This document shows positions 29,501 to 34,899 of a stretch of 64,000 nt of DNA, piece by piece. The DNA lies in NCBI GenBank assembly GCA_032622095.1, contig CP136061.1, forward strand, positions 68,267,127-68,331,126, in the 5' to 3' direction. A program made the translations under genes and the position numbers. The notes beneath the pieces were generated by a model. That model worked only from the letters and a program-made list of their open reading frames with translations. It did not search any database and was not told the origin of the DNA. The DNA is from Siphonodentalium dalli (Eukaryota > Mollusca > Scaphopoda > Gadilida > Siphonodentaliidae). Within the stretch, counting starts at the first letter, position 1. Each line of letters starts with the position of its first letter.

Positions 29501-29922
29501 AATTCACCAGAATCAGTCACATTCACAATGGAACCCACAGTGGAAACTTCCAGCTCGGCCCCAACTAACTTTTGTTTAGTCTTCTCAACATCTGATATAT
29601 TGTTTAAATTCCTCAAATTACAAGCTCCATTATTAGCAGTTCCACACTCCAACAAACTAGAATGTCCAACGACAAGAAGCAGTTTATTATAGTTATCACA
29701 GTTGTTTCCCCTGCAATCTACATCACTCAGGTCAACATTTTTTGTTATATTAAAACCTTCATCCAACTCTAAAAGATGATCGTCAACTCCAACAAAATAT
29801 TTAGCACCATCGTTATAAACAGCTAAATTCCGAGCCGGATACTCAAGTGTAATATTTTGGTCACAAAGGATGTATGGTGCCAGAGAAAAAACAAAAACAG
29901 CGAAACTGCAAATGTGCATCAT
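2454..29922 (-). CDS. Plexin-family receptor gene, 5' two-thirds of ectodomain, nine exons, 3' end outside window
   Basis: Coding exons on the minus strand: 29922-28885, 26682-26446, 23370-23254, 19474-19371, 15693-15570, 9430-9355, 7306-7216, 5386-5257, 2555-2454. All have AG acceptors and GT donors and every junction keeps frame, giving about 673 residues without a stop. The start is the first ATG (29922) after an in-frame TGA at 29967-29965. Order: signal peptide, sema beta-propeller (to about residue 464), PSI 1 with C-G-W-C, a linker ending H-Y-D-C, PSI 2 with C-x2-C and C-V-W, then C-P-V-I and G-E-T-Q-V-I-T-L-N-G typical of an IPT/TIG start. Plexins are single-pass receptors for semaphorins that control axon guidance and cell adhesion through an intracellular Ras/Rap GAP. 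MET/RON receptors share sema-PSI-IPT but have one PSI, so the second PSI favours plexin. The subclass (A or B) is not decided. IPT repeats, transmembrane segment and GAP domain are not in the window. Confidence 0.9.
3100..3190. repeat. 20-bp minisatellite, about four copies
   Basis: Unit approximates AGGAATATCGGGTGACCTTAT, with the left units diverged (ATCATATGACCATGT). Sits in plexin intron 8. Confidence 0.75.
3330..4345. repeat. Tandem array of ~145-170 bp 'AAATCCAAGATGGCTGC' monomers (family D)
   Basis: Six diverged monomers with the common core CCAAGATGGCTGCTGG, CCCATCTACATGTCAA, CATGACAAATTTCAT and TACGACCTGTAGCCCGT. Cores start near 3414, 3581, 3726, 3880, 4042 and 4197. Two monomer types alternate: type A has 'TTTAGTCATGCAAAGAGTAAAATCC', written here as TTTAGTCATGCAAAGAG plus TAAAATCC, and type B has GGATTGAATTTTGAAATCC. 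Short open frames on both strands here are by-products of the repeat. Confidence 0.85.
4440..4535. mobile_element. Fragment of TTAA-3 element
   Basis: Contains GACATATATGTTGTTC, ACATTAATGTTGTTCTAC and CGCCAAAGGGTTA, matching the right end of the intact copy at 20139-20370. The left terminus is not recognised. Confidence 0.55.
5257..5386 (-). CDS. Plexin exon 8: PSI domain 2
   Basis: 1 base plus 43 codons. Acceptor CCTAATAG|T completes a split serine codon from exon 7; donor CAG|GTTTGT, phase 0. Encodes C-M-K-C, D-K-C-V-W, T-G-T-C and L-S-N-C, a cysteine pattern of a second PSI repeat. Its presence separates plexins from MET-type receptors. Confidence 0.88.
5450..5760. mobile_element. Possible diverged relative of the 59.9-61.3 kb TIR element
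   Basis: Left part (AAGGCCAAAGAAAAAAATA, then CCTACCCTATTTCAAACCCC) resembles the inverted right terminus near 61318. The interior is A/T-rich. The right terminus near 5740-5760 is weak. Confidence 0.4.
5770..6950. other. Intron 7/8 region sequence with no gene recognised
   Basis: Covers part of intron 7 upstream of exon 8. I see only AT-rich sequence and a short dinucleotide-like run near 6670. The open frames here lack codon structure or similarity. Confidence 0.4.
6960..7175. mobile_element. MITE-C fragment
   Basis: Shares CCCTCTGGGGACTCATTC, GGCCTCGTCTTTTGTG and 'TGTATCCCCTAATTGGCAGA' with the fuller copies at 12262-12654 and 44124-44530. It ends 41 bases before plexin exon 7. Confidence 0.7.
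7216..7306 (-). CDS. Plexin exon 7: linker ending in the H-Y-D-C motif
   Basis: 91 bases: 2 bases, 29 codons, 2 bases. Acceptor TTCACAG|GT, donor ATAG|GTAGGG. Encodes T-I-V-K-I-T-V-K-F-K-G then F-K-H-Y-D-C. Plexins carry F-Y-D-C at this place, just before PSI 2. The other two frames carry stops near the acceptor. Confidence 0.85.
7470..7885. repeat. 'GGCCGTAACTTTGG' family, two tandem units
   Basis: Two units with TTTTGTGCTAGTAAAC, CCATTCAGTTCAGACTTA and AAAGTTATCATCC, followed by a conserved tail GACTTCATCTCAGGTGAGCT. The same tail ends the block at 28470-28835, so these blocks share a 3' module. Confidence 0.7.
7973..8185. mobile_element. MITE-B, degenerate copy
   Basis: Matches the copy at 10826-11128 in ACTAAATGGATGCTGCC, AGGAGTCCTATTTATT and GTTGAACATATTATCTGAAC. 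Starts beside a TTAA-like site (CATTAACC). Confidence 0.6.
9355..9430 (-). CDS. Plexin exon 6: linker / Ig-like strand after PSI 1
   Basis: 76 bases. Acceptor ATTTCAG|GAT is good. The donor is chosen as TCTA|GTGAGG because exon 7 is open in only one frame and demands a phase-1 donor; this is the best GT in that phase. Encodes F-N-V-A-I-N-L-V-N-L-P-S-L-A, resembling the plexin pattern x-V-x-V-x-N-L-P. The frame stays open about 160 bases further, so a later donor cannot be excluded. Confidence 0.72.
9640..9800. mobile_element. MITE-C fragment
   Basis: Contains GTGCAGAATGAGTTCCCCAG, then AGGGTGAATTTGGTG, and a trailing arm near 9650-9690. Partial copy only. Confidence 0.6.
9860..10295. mobile_element. 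Foldback element with inner hairpin; inverted copy at 42650-43090
   Basis: The right half is a hairpin: ATAAGATTTTATGAAACTCG near 10172 pairs with the TTTCATAAAATCTTTTATCC side ending near 10290. The left half (AGAGGCAAATTGGGGACTAT near 9967, TTGTGAAGCGTCTCAGCC near 10033) reappears in reverse complement at 42890-43080. No TIR or target duplication resolved. Confidence 0.65.
10826..11128. mobile_element. MITE-B
   Basis: Carries the family's central hairpin: CAGATAATAAGTTCAACAAA pairs with TTGATCTTATTATCTGAAC. Also has GGATTTTCCCACTCAGTTA and AGGAGTCCTATTTATT. MITE-A follows directly at 11129. Confidence 0.7.
11129..11345. mobile_element. MITE-A, complete copy
   Basis: TA-CAGTAATTCCCTAAATAATC at the left and its near-perfect reverse complement ending ATTACTG-TA at 11345. 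Almost the whole 217 bp is one long inverted repeat folding at GAGAGCTTTCC / GGAAAGCTCTC. TA flanks and CAGT termini suggest a Tc1/mariner-type non-autonomous element. Confidence 0.9.
12262..12654. mobile_element. MITE-C, two hairpin heads around a spacer
   Basis: Head hairpins carry GCAGAATGAGGTCCCCAGAG and its reverse complement CTCTGGGGACCTCATTCTGC. The spacer has GGCCTCATCTTGTTG and TTTGCAGAAGATAAAATGC. The two heads are inverted, giving a nested palindromic element. Inside plexin intron 5. Confidence 0.8.
12953..13090. mobile_element. MITE-C, short hairpin copy
   Basis: AGTTGAGGCCTAAGCAGAAT then AGGTCCCTAGAGGGTG, with the mirrored arm CACCCTCTGGGGACCTCATT ending in TATCAGACACACTA. One head only. 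Confidence 0.75.
14103..14483 (+). pseudogene. hAT/BED-like zinc-finger N-terminus, transposon remnant
   Basis: Open frame (no ATG at the start; a splice acceptor TTTTAG precedes it at 14100) with Y-S-Q-W-L, A-R-C-C-F, F-D-V-S-N-M-G-E-H-A-L-K-S-H and G-A-K-H. That is the zinc-finger N-terminus often found in hAT-type transposase-derived proteins (W-L, C-x2-C, N-M-G-E-x-A-L-x-S-H, K-H). The second cysteine of the finger appears lost (C-C-F in place of C-x2-C). After a serine/proline-rich tail it ends at a stop. No catalytic domain follows. Confidence 0.6.
14700..14826 (-). mobile_element. Right terminus of a hAT-like element
   Basis: Read on the minus strand it begins CAGGGTTTCCGCGGGTCC, a CAGGG-type hAT end, followed by reiterated TCCTGGAAA / ACCCTGGAAA motifs. 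Similar TTTCCAGGAG motifs recur at 13595-13680 on the left of the zinc-finger frame. The left terminus and an 8-bp target duplication could not be matched. Confidence 0.5.
15570..15693 (-). CDS. Plexin exon 5: second half of PSI domain 1 and start of linker
   Basis: 1 base plus 41 codons; joins exon 4 through a split AG|G arginine codon. Encodes C-T-R-S-N-D-C, then W-L-P and P-Y-I-V-I-D-P-P, which is the usual PSI ending (C-x2-x-x-x-C, then x-I-x-P). Donor GAG|GTATGT, phase 0. Confidence 0.92.
16154..16283. repeat. Near-perfect 130-bp palindrome
   Basis: Arms of about 60 bases (GCCTTGTAAACAGTGAGTGA at the left, mirrored TCACTCACTGTTTATAAGGC at the right) differ at two positions, with a 7-10 base loop GTAAGGT. 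Lies in plexin intron 4. Probably a foldback MITE. Confidence 0.9.
17065..17211. repeat. 147-bp palindrome with GACGCGTAGCG centre
   Basis: AAGAAATAAATACACGGTGT at the left pairs with ACACCGTGTATTTATTTCTT at the right; the inner arms contain GTTGTACCACAAAAAACTGA and its mirror. A related inverted pair (GTGGTACAATT / AATTGTACCAC) lies at 17968-18005, hinting at a larger element from about 17065 to 18010. Confidence 0.9.
17215..18400. other. Intron 4 sequence, locally GC-richer, no recognised gene
   Basis: Frames of 69 and 75 codons (17253-17462 and 17793-18020) lie in a locally GC-richer patch. Neither shows motifs I recognise. The second overlaps the GTGGTACAATT hairpin, so it is more likely element sequence than a gene. 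Confidence 0.4.
18934..19168. mobile_element. TTAA-1 element with two hairpins
   Basis: Flanked by TTAA (18934 and 19165). Inside are two palindromes with TATTCTCTTATATA / TATAAGAGAATGCA arms separated by about 40 bases (CGGTCATGGTAAATATTG). Ends ACCTTCACAATC and GATTGGAGC-like, diverged. It lies 200 bases from plexin exon 4. Confidence 0.75.
19371..19474 (-). CDS. Plexin exon 4: first half of PSI domain 1
   Basis: 34 codons plus 2 bases. Acceptor TTACAG|ATC, donor CAG|GTAAGT, phase 0 in and phase 2 out. Encodes I-Q-K-I-P-L-Y-I-C, R-C-I-G-S-K-N-P-L-C-G-W-C-V. The C-x5-6-P-x-C-G-W-C core is the hallmark of a plexin-semaphorin-integrin cysteine knot. Confidence 0.93.
19635..20010. repeat. Dispersed 380-bp repeat, second copy at 40240-40615
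   Basis: Both copies start TTAAAGTGATGTGAAACACT and share AATAATCTTGCTCAAAG, TGATGGCGAAATCATTTG, CGAGATGTAAATATTTACAA and TGGTCGATTTCTTTGAAAT. No TIR seen. The 61-79 codon frames within are not protein-like. Confidence 0.8.
20111..20465. mobile_element. MITE-A interrupted by a TTAA-3 element
   Basis: Left arm CAGTAATGCCCTAAATAAT to ACTCC, then an insertion, then CCATAGCAGAATTAAGGG onward through GGAAAGCTCTCAGTGAGC. The right arm is truncated near 20465. Confidence 0.85.
20139..20370. mobile_element. TTAA-3 piggyBac-like MITE, 232 bp including flanking TTAA
   Basis: TTAA-CCCTTTGGAGAGTATC at the left and CTCGCCAAAGGG-TTAA at the right, inserted at the TTAA of the MITE-A consensus CTCCTTAACCACAG. 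The duplication of TTAA plus CCC...GGG termini is the piggyBac signature. Inside, CGACATATATGTCGTTCTAC is reiterated and is itself palindromic. Confidence 0.88.
21240..22130. repeat. Family D tandem array, five monomers
   Basis: Monomer cores near 21350, 21510, 21670, 21830 and 21985 with the type order B, A, A, A, B. Begins at GTGTCAATGACACTGTAGCT, the family's head motif. It is followed by a CA microsatellite at 22138-22160 and a tail GACAAAGCCATGGCAATAG near 22488. Confidence 0.85.
22138..22162. repeat. (CA)n microsatellite
   Basis: Alternating CA with one CG interruption, at the end of the family D array. The same arrangement (array, CA run, then 'GACGACGGA' and 'CCATGGCAATAG') is at 28428-28470 and 31072-31110, so it belongs to the element. 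Confidence 0.85.
23254..23370 (-). CDS. Plexin exon 3: last sema strand
   Basis: 39 codons, phase 0 at both ends, acceptor ATTTCAG|ATG and donor AAG|GTATG. Encodes V-V-E-Y-D-S-I-H-V, then P-I-K-S-L-A-L and Y-L-V-A-L-S-E-E-K. It fits the final sema strand that leads into V-x-K-x-P-x-x-x-C of the PSI domain in the next exon. Confidence 0.88.
23395..23565. repeat. Tandem duplication in plexin intron 3
   Basis: TACATTATGTTTCAGAAAGA... is repeated once as TACATTATGTTCCAGAAAGA..., each followed by 'TTTTTTTTAAATCTTTGAAG'. Period about 77 bases. It starts 25 bases from exon 3. Confidence 0.7.
23930..24480. repeat. 'GGCCATAACTCT' family, three tandem units
   Basis: Three units of about 155 bp sharing CCATAACTCT, AACTTGACCT, GAACTTTG/CAAATTTGG and AAAGTTATCATC, ending in GACTGACGCACGGACGAA. 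Confidence 0.7.
24715..25135. repeat. Diverged family D monomers
   Basis: Cores at about 24720, 24885 and 25025 (AATCCAAGATGGCTGCTGG and variants) joined by 'TTGATAGCTCCCATCTAG' rather than 'CCCATCTACATG'. A distinct subfamily, also seen at 30550-31040 and 59280-59780. Confidence 0.7.
25620..25832. mobile_element. MITE-B, right part ending AAAGGG-TTAA
   Basis: Shares GTTTGTTGAACTTATAATCT, CTGTCGTCTGCTCATAT, GTATACTTTTATAACTG and GTCATGAAAGGGTTAA with the copies at 38.8, 51.2 and 51.6 kb. In this copy the site used by MITE-A elsewhere is empty (GTATACTTTTATAACTG). Confidence 0.75.
26446..26682 (-). CDS. Plexin exon 2: C-terminal part of sema domain
   Basis: 79 codons, phase 0 at both ends. 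Acceptor TTTCCAG|GCA, donor ATG|GTAAAT. The end of the exon reads T-C-D-Y-S-T-L-F-I-G-T-S-H-G-Y-V-K, which matches the conserved last propeller blade of plexins (pattern T-x-L-F-L-G-T-S-x-G-x-L-x-K). This is the most diagnostic stretch of the gene. Confidence 0.92.
26690..26880. repeat. Repeat shared with 31474-31640
   Basis: Both contain GGCAAGAAG(C/T)TGGTCAAGATC, CTAAAATGGTAC, TATAGTGATTATAAATT and GGAGGGAAAGCTTGCCC. This copy begins within ten bases of the plexin exon 2 acceptor. Confidence 0.75.
26880..28470. repeat. Family D tandem array, nine monomers
   Basis: Head GTGTCAATGACACTGTAGCT at 26880, monomer cores near 27021, 27188, 27353, 27502, 27669, 27825, 27980, 28145 and 28280. After the first, types run A, A, B, A, B, A, A, B. 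Tail: a CA run, GACGACGGA and CCATGGCAATAGCTCACA. It fills most of plexin intron 1. Confidence 0.88.
28470..28838. repeat. Repeat shared with 31640-31910
   Basis: Shares 'AAAATCTGAATCCCAGTCAC', ATGGAGGGAAAGAGTTATGT, CAGACACCTAGG and TTCGTTTGTATGGATCTGG. Ends GACTTCATCTCAGGTGAGCT, the same tail as 7840-7875. Stops 47 bases before the exon 1 donor. Confidence 0.75.
28885..29922 (-). CDS. Plexin exon 1: signal peptide and first two-thirds of sema domain
   Basis: 346 codons in one exon. Residues 1-20 (M-M-H-I-C-S-F-A-V-F... to I-L-C) form a secretion signal, with cleavage likely just before D-Q-N. The sema core follows: C-x4-C then a hydrophobic strand and L-L-E-C-G-T (residues about 70-95), the usual plexin/semaphorin signature around the first disulfides; later C-P-C and C-R-D-S-C; and Y-F-F-A-N-Q with R-L-I-E-M-C. 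Several N-x-S/T glycosylation sites are present. The reading frame extends upstream to 29952 only through GTG codons, so ATG 29922 is preferred; ATG 29919 is adjacent. Donor is AAT|GTAAGT (phase 0). Confidence 0.92.
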
Positions 29923-30120
29923 TATGATGGTGATACCACAACTCACTACCACCCTGAATTTCTTTCACATTCTTTTATTTCCCTGTAGTTCCTTGGAAAT
30001 GAGCTTCTCTTTGCTGTTTTGTTCCTAATCTGATATCCCTTATGAGAAGAAAATTCAGGTCATTGTGAACATTCTCATACTAAAGTAAGTTCCTTTGGTC
30101 TTATCCGATTGGATTCTGCC
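29923..30120 (-). promoter_or_regulatory. Probable 5' untranslated leader of the plexin gene
   Basis: A pyrimidine-rich stretch ending TTTATTTCAG abuts 30120 (minus strand), so an untranslated exon could run from 30120 into exon 1. An in-frame TGA at 29967-29965 closes the frame upstream. No TATA box or convincing promoter is visible; further 5' exons could lie anywhere upstream. Confidence 0.35.
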
Positions 30121-30359
30121 TGAAATAAAAAAATGCAGAAATTGAAACGTTGGCATTTATATGGTAAGAAGTTAATAATACTTATCATCGTCATCATCAT
30201 CATCTTTATTATGAGAGTGAGTTGTTTGACTCTTGGTCCCCGATAAACAAAAATTAAACATTTAGATTGACATTGAAAAAAGTTACGTACACTGAAGAGC
30301 ACTATCAAAATATTAGTGTTTCACTATAAATACATAACATGTGACACCATCTGCATGTG

Positions 30360-31150
30360 AGTGTTAACAGTTTTGATGGAAGTGTCAATGACACTGTAGC
30401 ACAACTTGGAGAGGGGATAATGTCAAACATTACAGTCAATTGACCAATTAGGAATATGAACAATTTAAATGCTTAAGTCGTACTAGAGTTCAACCCGAAT
30501 AGCCATATGAAGTTTGGGTTCAATTGGATGAAAAATATTGGCAGTAGGGCATGCCAATGTATTTAGTGATACAAAGAGTAAAATCAAGATGGCTGCTAGC
30601 GGACATGTCTTCTAACGGAATTTGGAAAAATTTGATGGCTCAGTCCCTTCCAGAGTTCACCCAAAGATCTATATGAAGTTTAATGATGATCGCATGAGGG
30701 ATGTTACCTGTAGGGTGTGGCGAGGGGTTTAGTCCTGGAAAGAGTAAAATCGAAGAGGGCTGCTGCTAGCAGCCATGTGTTTTAACGAATTTTGGAACAA
30801 TTCAATGGCTCCCATCTAGAGGTCATTCCAAACATGTGCTGAGGATTTAGTCATGCAAAGAGTATGCAATTCTCCTATAATTGAGGGTTGCAGGGTGTGC
30901 CGATGGATTCAAATTTGAAATCCAAGATGACTGCTGACAGCCATGTTTTAAAACAAATTTCTGACTCCCATGTTGAGGTCACCCCAAAGATCCATATGAA
31001 CTTTGGTGATGATTGAATGAGAGATGTGACCTGTAGGGTGTGTTAAGGAAACTATTGGTGGATGCATTGGACACACGCACACACAGAAGACAGACCCCAA
31101 CCAATGGCAATAGCATAAATTTGACTTTGACAAATTGAGCAAACAAGTCA
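30360..31150. repeat. Family D, diverged array
   Basis: Head GTGTCAATGACACTGTAGCA at about 30383, cores near 30585, 30740 and 30920, tail with CA run and CCAATGGCAATAGC. Upstream of plexin exon 1. Confidence 0.75.
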
Positions 31151-31469
31151 AGTTGAGTTGACAAATTAAGGCAAAAGAAACTGTTTTGACATCCAATTAG
31201 CTTCCATGTGGAAATTCCTAGAAGGGTAAACTTTTTGTTACCTTCTCAATTCTGTGCAGAGTTTATCGAGTTCAACAGTTCCAATTGTGATTTTGGGGGA
31301 TCTTTATATTGAAGTATATTTAGTGTACAACCTATTGTTTTACTTTCCTTTTTATTGTATGTGATAATGTCTCTAATCATTTTGTCTCTAATTTGTTTCA
31401 TCTTCAAGATTATCTTCACTGTCTATCTCTTTCATTACTTAAAACGATTCTCACACCCAATTATAACAG

Positions 31470-31910
31470 TACTATTTGGCAAGAAGTTGGTCAAGATCAT
31501 TAGAACACACAAAACCACACTAAAATGGTACGGTAGTCTATAACTACATATAGTGATTATAAATTAGTACACAAACAGTGGAGGGAAAGCTTGCCCCATT
31601 TGAACTTATCTGAAAATGGGTGATCCCATTTGAAAAAAATCTGAATCCCAGTCACCATCCATACCAAATATAAGCTAAATATATAGCCTGGGGGTTCTTC
31701 TGATGTTTTAAGAATTACTATGGAGGGAAAGAGTTATGTCCCTGGCTCTGCTCCTAGTTGATCCAGCGACCCCATTTAAACAAATCTGAATACCAGACAC
31801 CTAGGGGACATCCACACCAAATATGGACCTATTCGTTTGTATGGATCTGGAGAAGAAGATGTTCAAAGAATTGTTGATGGATAGACAGATGGATGAATTG
31901 ACAGAATTAT
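31470..31910. repeat. Composite of two dispersed repeats
   Basis: 31474-31640 matches 26690-26880 and 31640-31910 matches 28480-28740. In this copy the two blocks are adjacent, while in plexin intron 1 they sit at opposite ends with the family D array between. The order shows that all three blocks belong to one element family. Confidence 0.7.
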
Positions 31911-32078
31911 AACAGTACTAGCTGAAATACTGGCTCCCTGTGGGAGCCTTTATTCAGCGTTGGAGGGTCCTGTGGCCCCTTTGTGCTAGGGATCAGCAGC
32001 CCCTTTGTGCGCTTCGCCCACATTTCCATCTTGAGACAGCAGTGGTCCCTTTGTGCGCTTTGCGAACATTTTGATCGC

Positions 32079-32468
32079 TTAACCCTTTACCCAACAGAAC
32101 GGCCCTGTGCCAATGCATTCTCTTATATATGCGAGTCGACCATAGGTCGCCTCGCATATATAAGAGAATGCATTGGCTTAACACATTAAAAATTATAAAA
32201 TTGTTAAAGAATGTAAGAAAAAATGGTAAAAAAATATTTTTTTTAGGCCAATGCGTTCTCTTATATATGCGAGGCGACCTATGGTCGACTCGCATATATA
32301 AGAGAATGCATTGGCACAGGGCATTACTGTAACCATCACAATGTGGTCAATGAGCCGGTTCCAATGATATCCATATTTGTATGGTTTTATTGAGACAGAC
32401 CGAAGATATTTTAGGCTGTTGAAGCTTTATTTGGCCGGTTTTGGCCGTTTTGTTGGGTAAAGGGTTAA
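32079..32468. mobile_element. TTAA-2 piggyBac-like MITE with twin hairpins
   Basis: TTAA-CCCTTTACCCAACAGA at 32079 and its inverse, differing once in 26 bases, ending at 32468 (GTTGGGTAAAGGG-TTAA). Hairpin 1 at about 32105-32175 and hairpin 2 at about 32247-32318 carry CCAATGCATTCTCTTATATA arms around CGACCATAGGTCG. The 70-base spacer matches part of the 13.3-15.0 kb element. Confidence 0.9.
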
Positions 32469-32489
32469 GGGTCAGGGAACCTCAACTGG

Positions 32490-33700
32490 TATTAAACTGG
32501 AAAAAAGTTTGGGTCCATCTAAAATTTACAATTCATTGCACACAAGTTGACCCATCTGTAAAAGTTTCATAAAAAACATTGTAGTAGTCCAGGAGATCGA
32601 CCCCAAGAAATAACAAATGTTGCTCATTTTGACGGACAAGTGCTATCCAGTCTAATTTTGTAGTAAAATATATGTAGATTACGAAAATCCATGATAGCAG
32701 TGGTGAATTTGTAGCTTAATTGACGAAAAACATGTTTTTATTGACCTACCCGACGACCGAAAATAGAAGAATTTTCCGGCGACGTCATAGTACTACTAGT
32801 ATTCCGGGAGCTAATATTGGTACCCTTGCCTCCCTTGGGACTTAACTTCTCCCCACTCATTTTGTTCCTTATTATGTCCTTCAACTTTTAAGCAATGTTA
32901 ACAAGAAAAAAAGTGGCCATATAGACTCCAGACTCATGGCCGCTGTTTTTCAGACCAGACTCTAAGTCAGTTTTATGCAAATTATAGCGGTAAAAATCTT
33001 GTAAAATGTATACAAATGTATATATTTTCGTGAAGGTGAGACATAATTTCACTTTTTGGGGGCAAAATTGAAACTCACCATCCAAGATGGCCACCAAAAT
33101 GGCCGCCGGAAGTTGAAAATATAACTTTTTTTTACAAATATCTTCTAGCTCGATTCATGCTGTTTGGAACTGGTTGAGTAATGTGACTTTATTTAGTATT
33201 TTGTATATTGACTGATCATTGGGGCAATTCAATATGCACTTTTTGGGGTCCTAACGCCTTCCGTTCCCTCAAAAATACGAATTTACAGGATGCGGTATAA
33301 AATTTCACACAAAAAAAATCACAATTGGGATCCTAGTCATATTTTAACAAGAAATGAACATAACTTTGTAATGTAAGTGATGCATATGATTACCTATGAA
33401 TATTCCAACTCAATGGACCCAAAATTCTTACTTTGGCTCAAAATGGCTGCCAAAATGGCCGCCAAAATATGGAAAATGGTAAATATTGCCCCAGCATGTC
33501 CTGCAATCGATTACAAGTTGTGGATGATGTACAAAATTGGCTATTCTGCCTTCTATACATTGAATACTAACATGTCTGATGTACCATGGTTAATTGTTAC
33601 TATTGTCACCACTGACATCACCAAAAATATTGGACTTTTCTCTCAAAAACTTGACTTAAATATCGCAAAAATTTACTTTTCATGTTTGGACTAATTAAAA
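32490..33700. repeat. Repeat with GTCCAGGAGATCG and GGACAAGTG motifs; inverted relative at 36390-36450
   Basis: 32600-32645 (TAGTCCAGGAGATCGACC, then GTTGCTCATTTTGACGGACA) matches the reverse complement of 36395-36445. Includes AAAATGGCCGCC triplications at 33085-33110 and 33440-33475. The 105-codon frame at 33377-33694 has no domain I recognise and starts within the repeat. Confidence 0.5.
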
Positions 33701-33729
33701 TGTAACTATCTTTGGGTTGAAAGGTGTTT

Positions 33730-34760
33730 ATTGTTTTGGTCTATCTTAAATGTGTCACACTGCGGTATTTATAGACCAAATAGTTCGCCCTATTTTGACA
33801 GAACTGTATACTCTCATTAGACATGGATAAACTTTTTATATGCAGCCTGTGTCAGGGAGGACGCAGTTATATAGGAGTGGGTGTAATATAGTGTGTCATG
33901 TTGATGTATTTCTCGATGGGTTAATATATAATGCTATGCTAATTATGGGCTGAAATGACTAATATCGAGATTGCTGGTGACCATTCAACGTTTGATACCA
34001 TTTGATGTCCCGATGGAGTATATTCTTGGAGTTCTGACATGTCACGAAGCTTCAGTACATAGGATGAAAAACAGCCACAGATTTGGGGTTAATGATGCAA
34101 GGTCACATTTTTCGCCACATTTCGACAGAACTATATACTTTCATTAAGTAGACATGGATAAACGTCTTGTATGTAGCACTGTGTCAGGGCTGAAGCAGTT
34201 ATATAGGGTGGGTGTAATATAGTGTGTCATTTTGACATAATTACACCATAGATTAATATATATTTCTATGATAGTTACGATCTGAAATGACTGATATCGA
34301 AGTTTATGGTGACCATTCAACGTTTGATGCCATTTGACGGTACGTGTCACGAAGCTCCGGTAAATTGGATGAAAAATCGCCACAGATTTGGGGTTAACAA
34401 TGCGAGGTCACATTTTTCGCCAGATTTTGACGGAACTGTATATATAGTCTCATTAAGTAGACATCGATAATCTTCTTACATGTAGCCCTGTGTCAGAGAG
34501 GGAGCAGTTATATAGGGGTGGGTGTAATATAGTGTGTCATTATGACATACATGTATTCCTCGATGGGTTAATATCGATGCTAATTATGATCTGAAATTAT
34601 TAATATCCGGGTTTCTGGTCACCATTCAACGTTTGTTATCGGTGCCATATGATGTCCTGTGGTGGTATATTCCTGGAGTTCTGACACGTCACGAAGCTTC
34701 GGTACATGGCACGAAGCTTCGGTACATTGGATGAAAAACCGCCACAGGTTTGGGTTTAAG
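33730..34760. repeat. Three tandem units of about 310-330 bp
   Basis: Units share GCAGTTATATAGG(A/G)(G)TGGGTGTAA, GTGACCATTCAACGTTTG(A), and CACGAAGCTTC(G/A)GTACAT followed by GGATGAAAAAC(C/A)GCCACAG. They begin near 33800, 34125 and 34440. In the third the CACGAAGCTTCGGTACAT motif is itself duplicated (34689 and 34710). A related GTACCGAAGCTTCGTGTC lies at 35031 in the opposite orientation. Confidence 0.75.
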
Positions 34761-34899
34761 AATACATTGTCAATTGTTTTGCCACAGCGCTGGGGGATAA
34801 GTACCCAGGGCCACATGATTCTTCTTATTTCAATATTACTGTATACTGTTATTAATAACGATACACCTTGATTAACTTCATGTTGAATGAAGCAGTCAC

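Noticed and set aside
26446-29922. MET/RON-type receptor instead of plexin
   Set aside because: A second PSI-like cysteine cluster (exon 8) with the preceding H-Y-D-C linker fits plexins; MET-type receptors have one PSI.
33377-33694. 105-codon frame with K-M-A-A-K repeats
   Set aside because: Produced by AAAATGGCCGCC-type repeats; unsupported by splice sites or similarity.
33730-34760. rRNA or histone-type tandem gene array
   Set aside because: Units are short, diverged and non-coding with no conserved RNA motifs.
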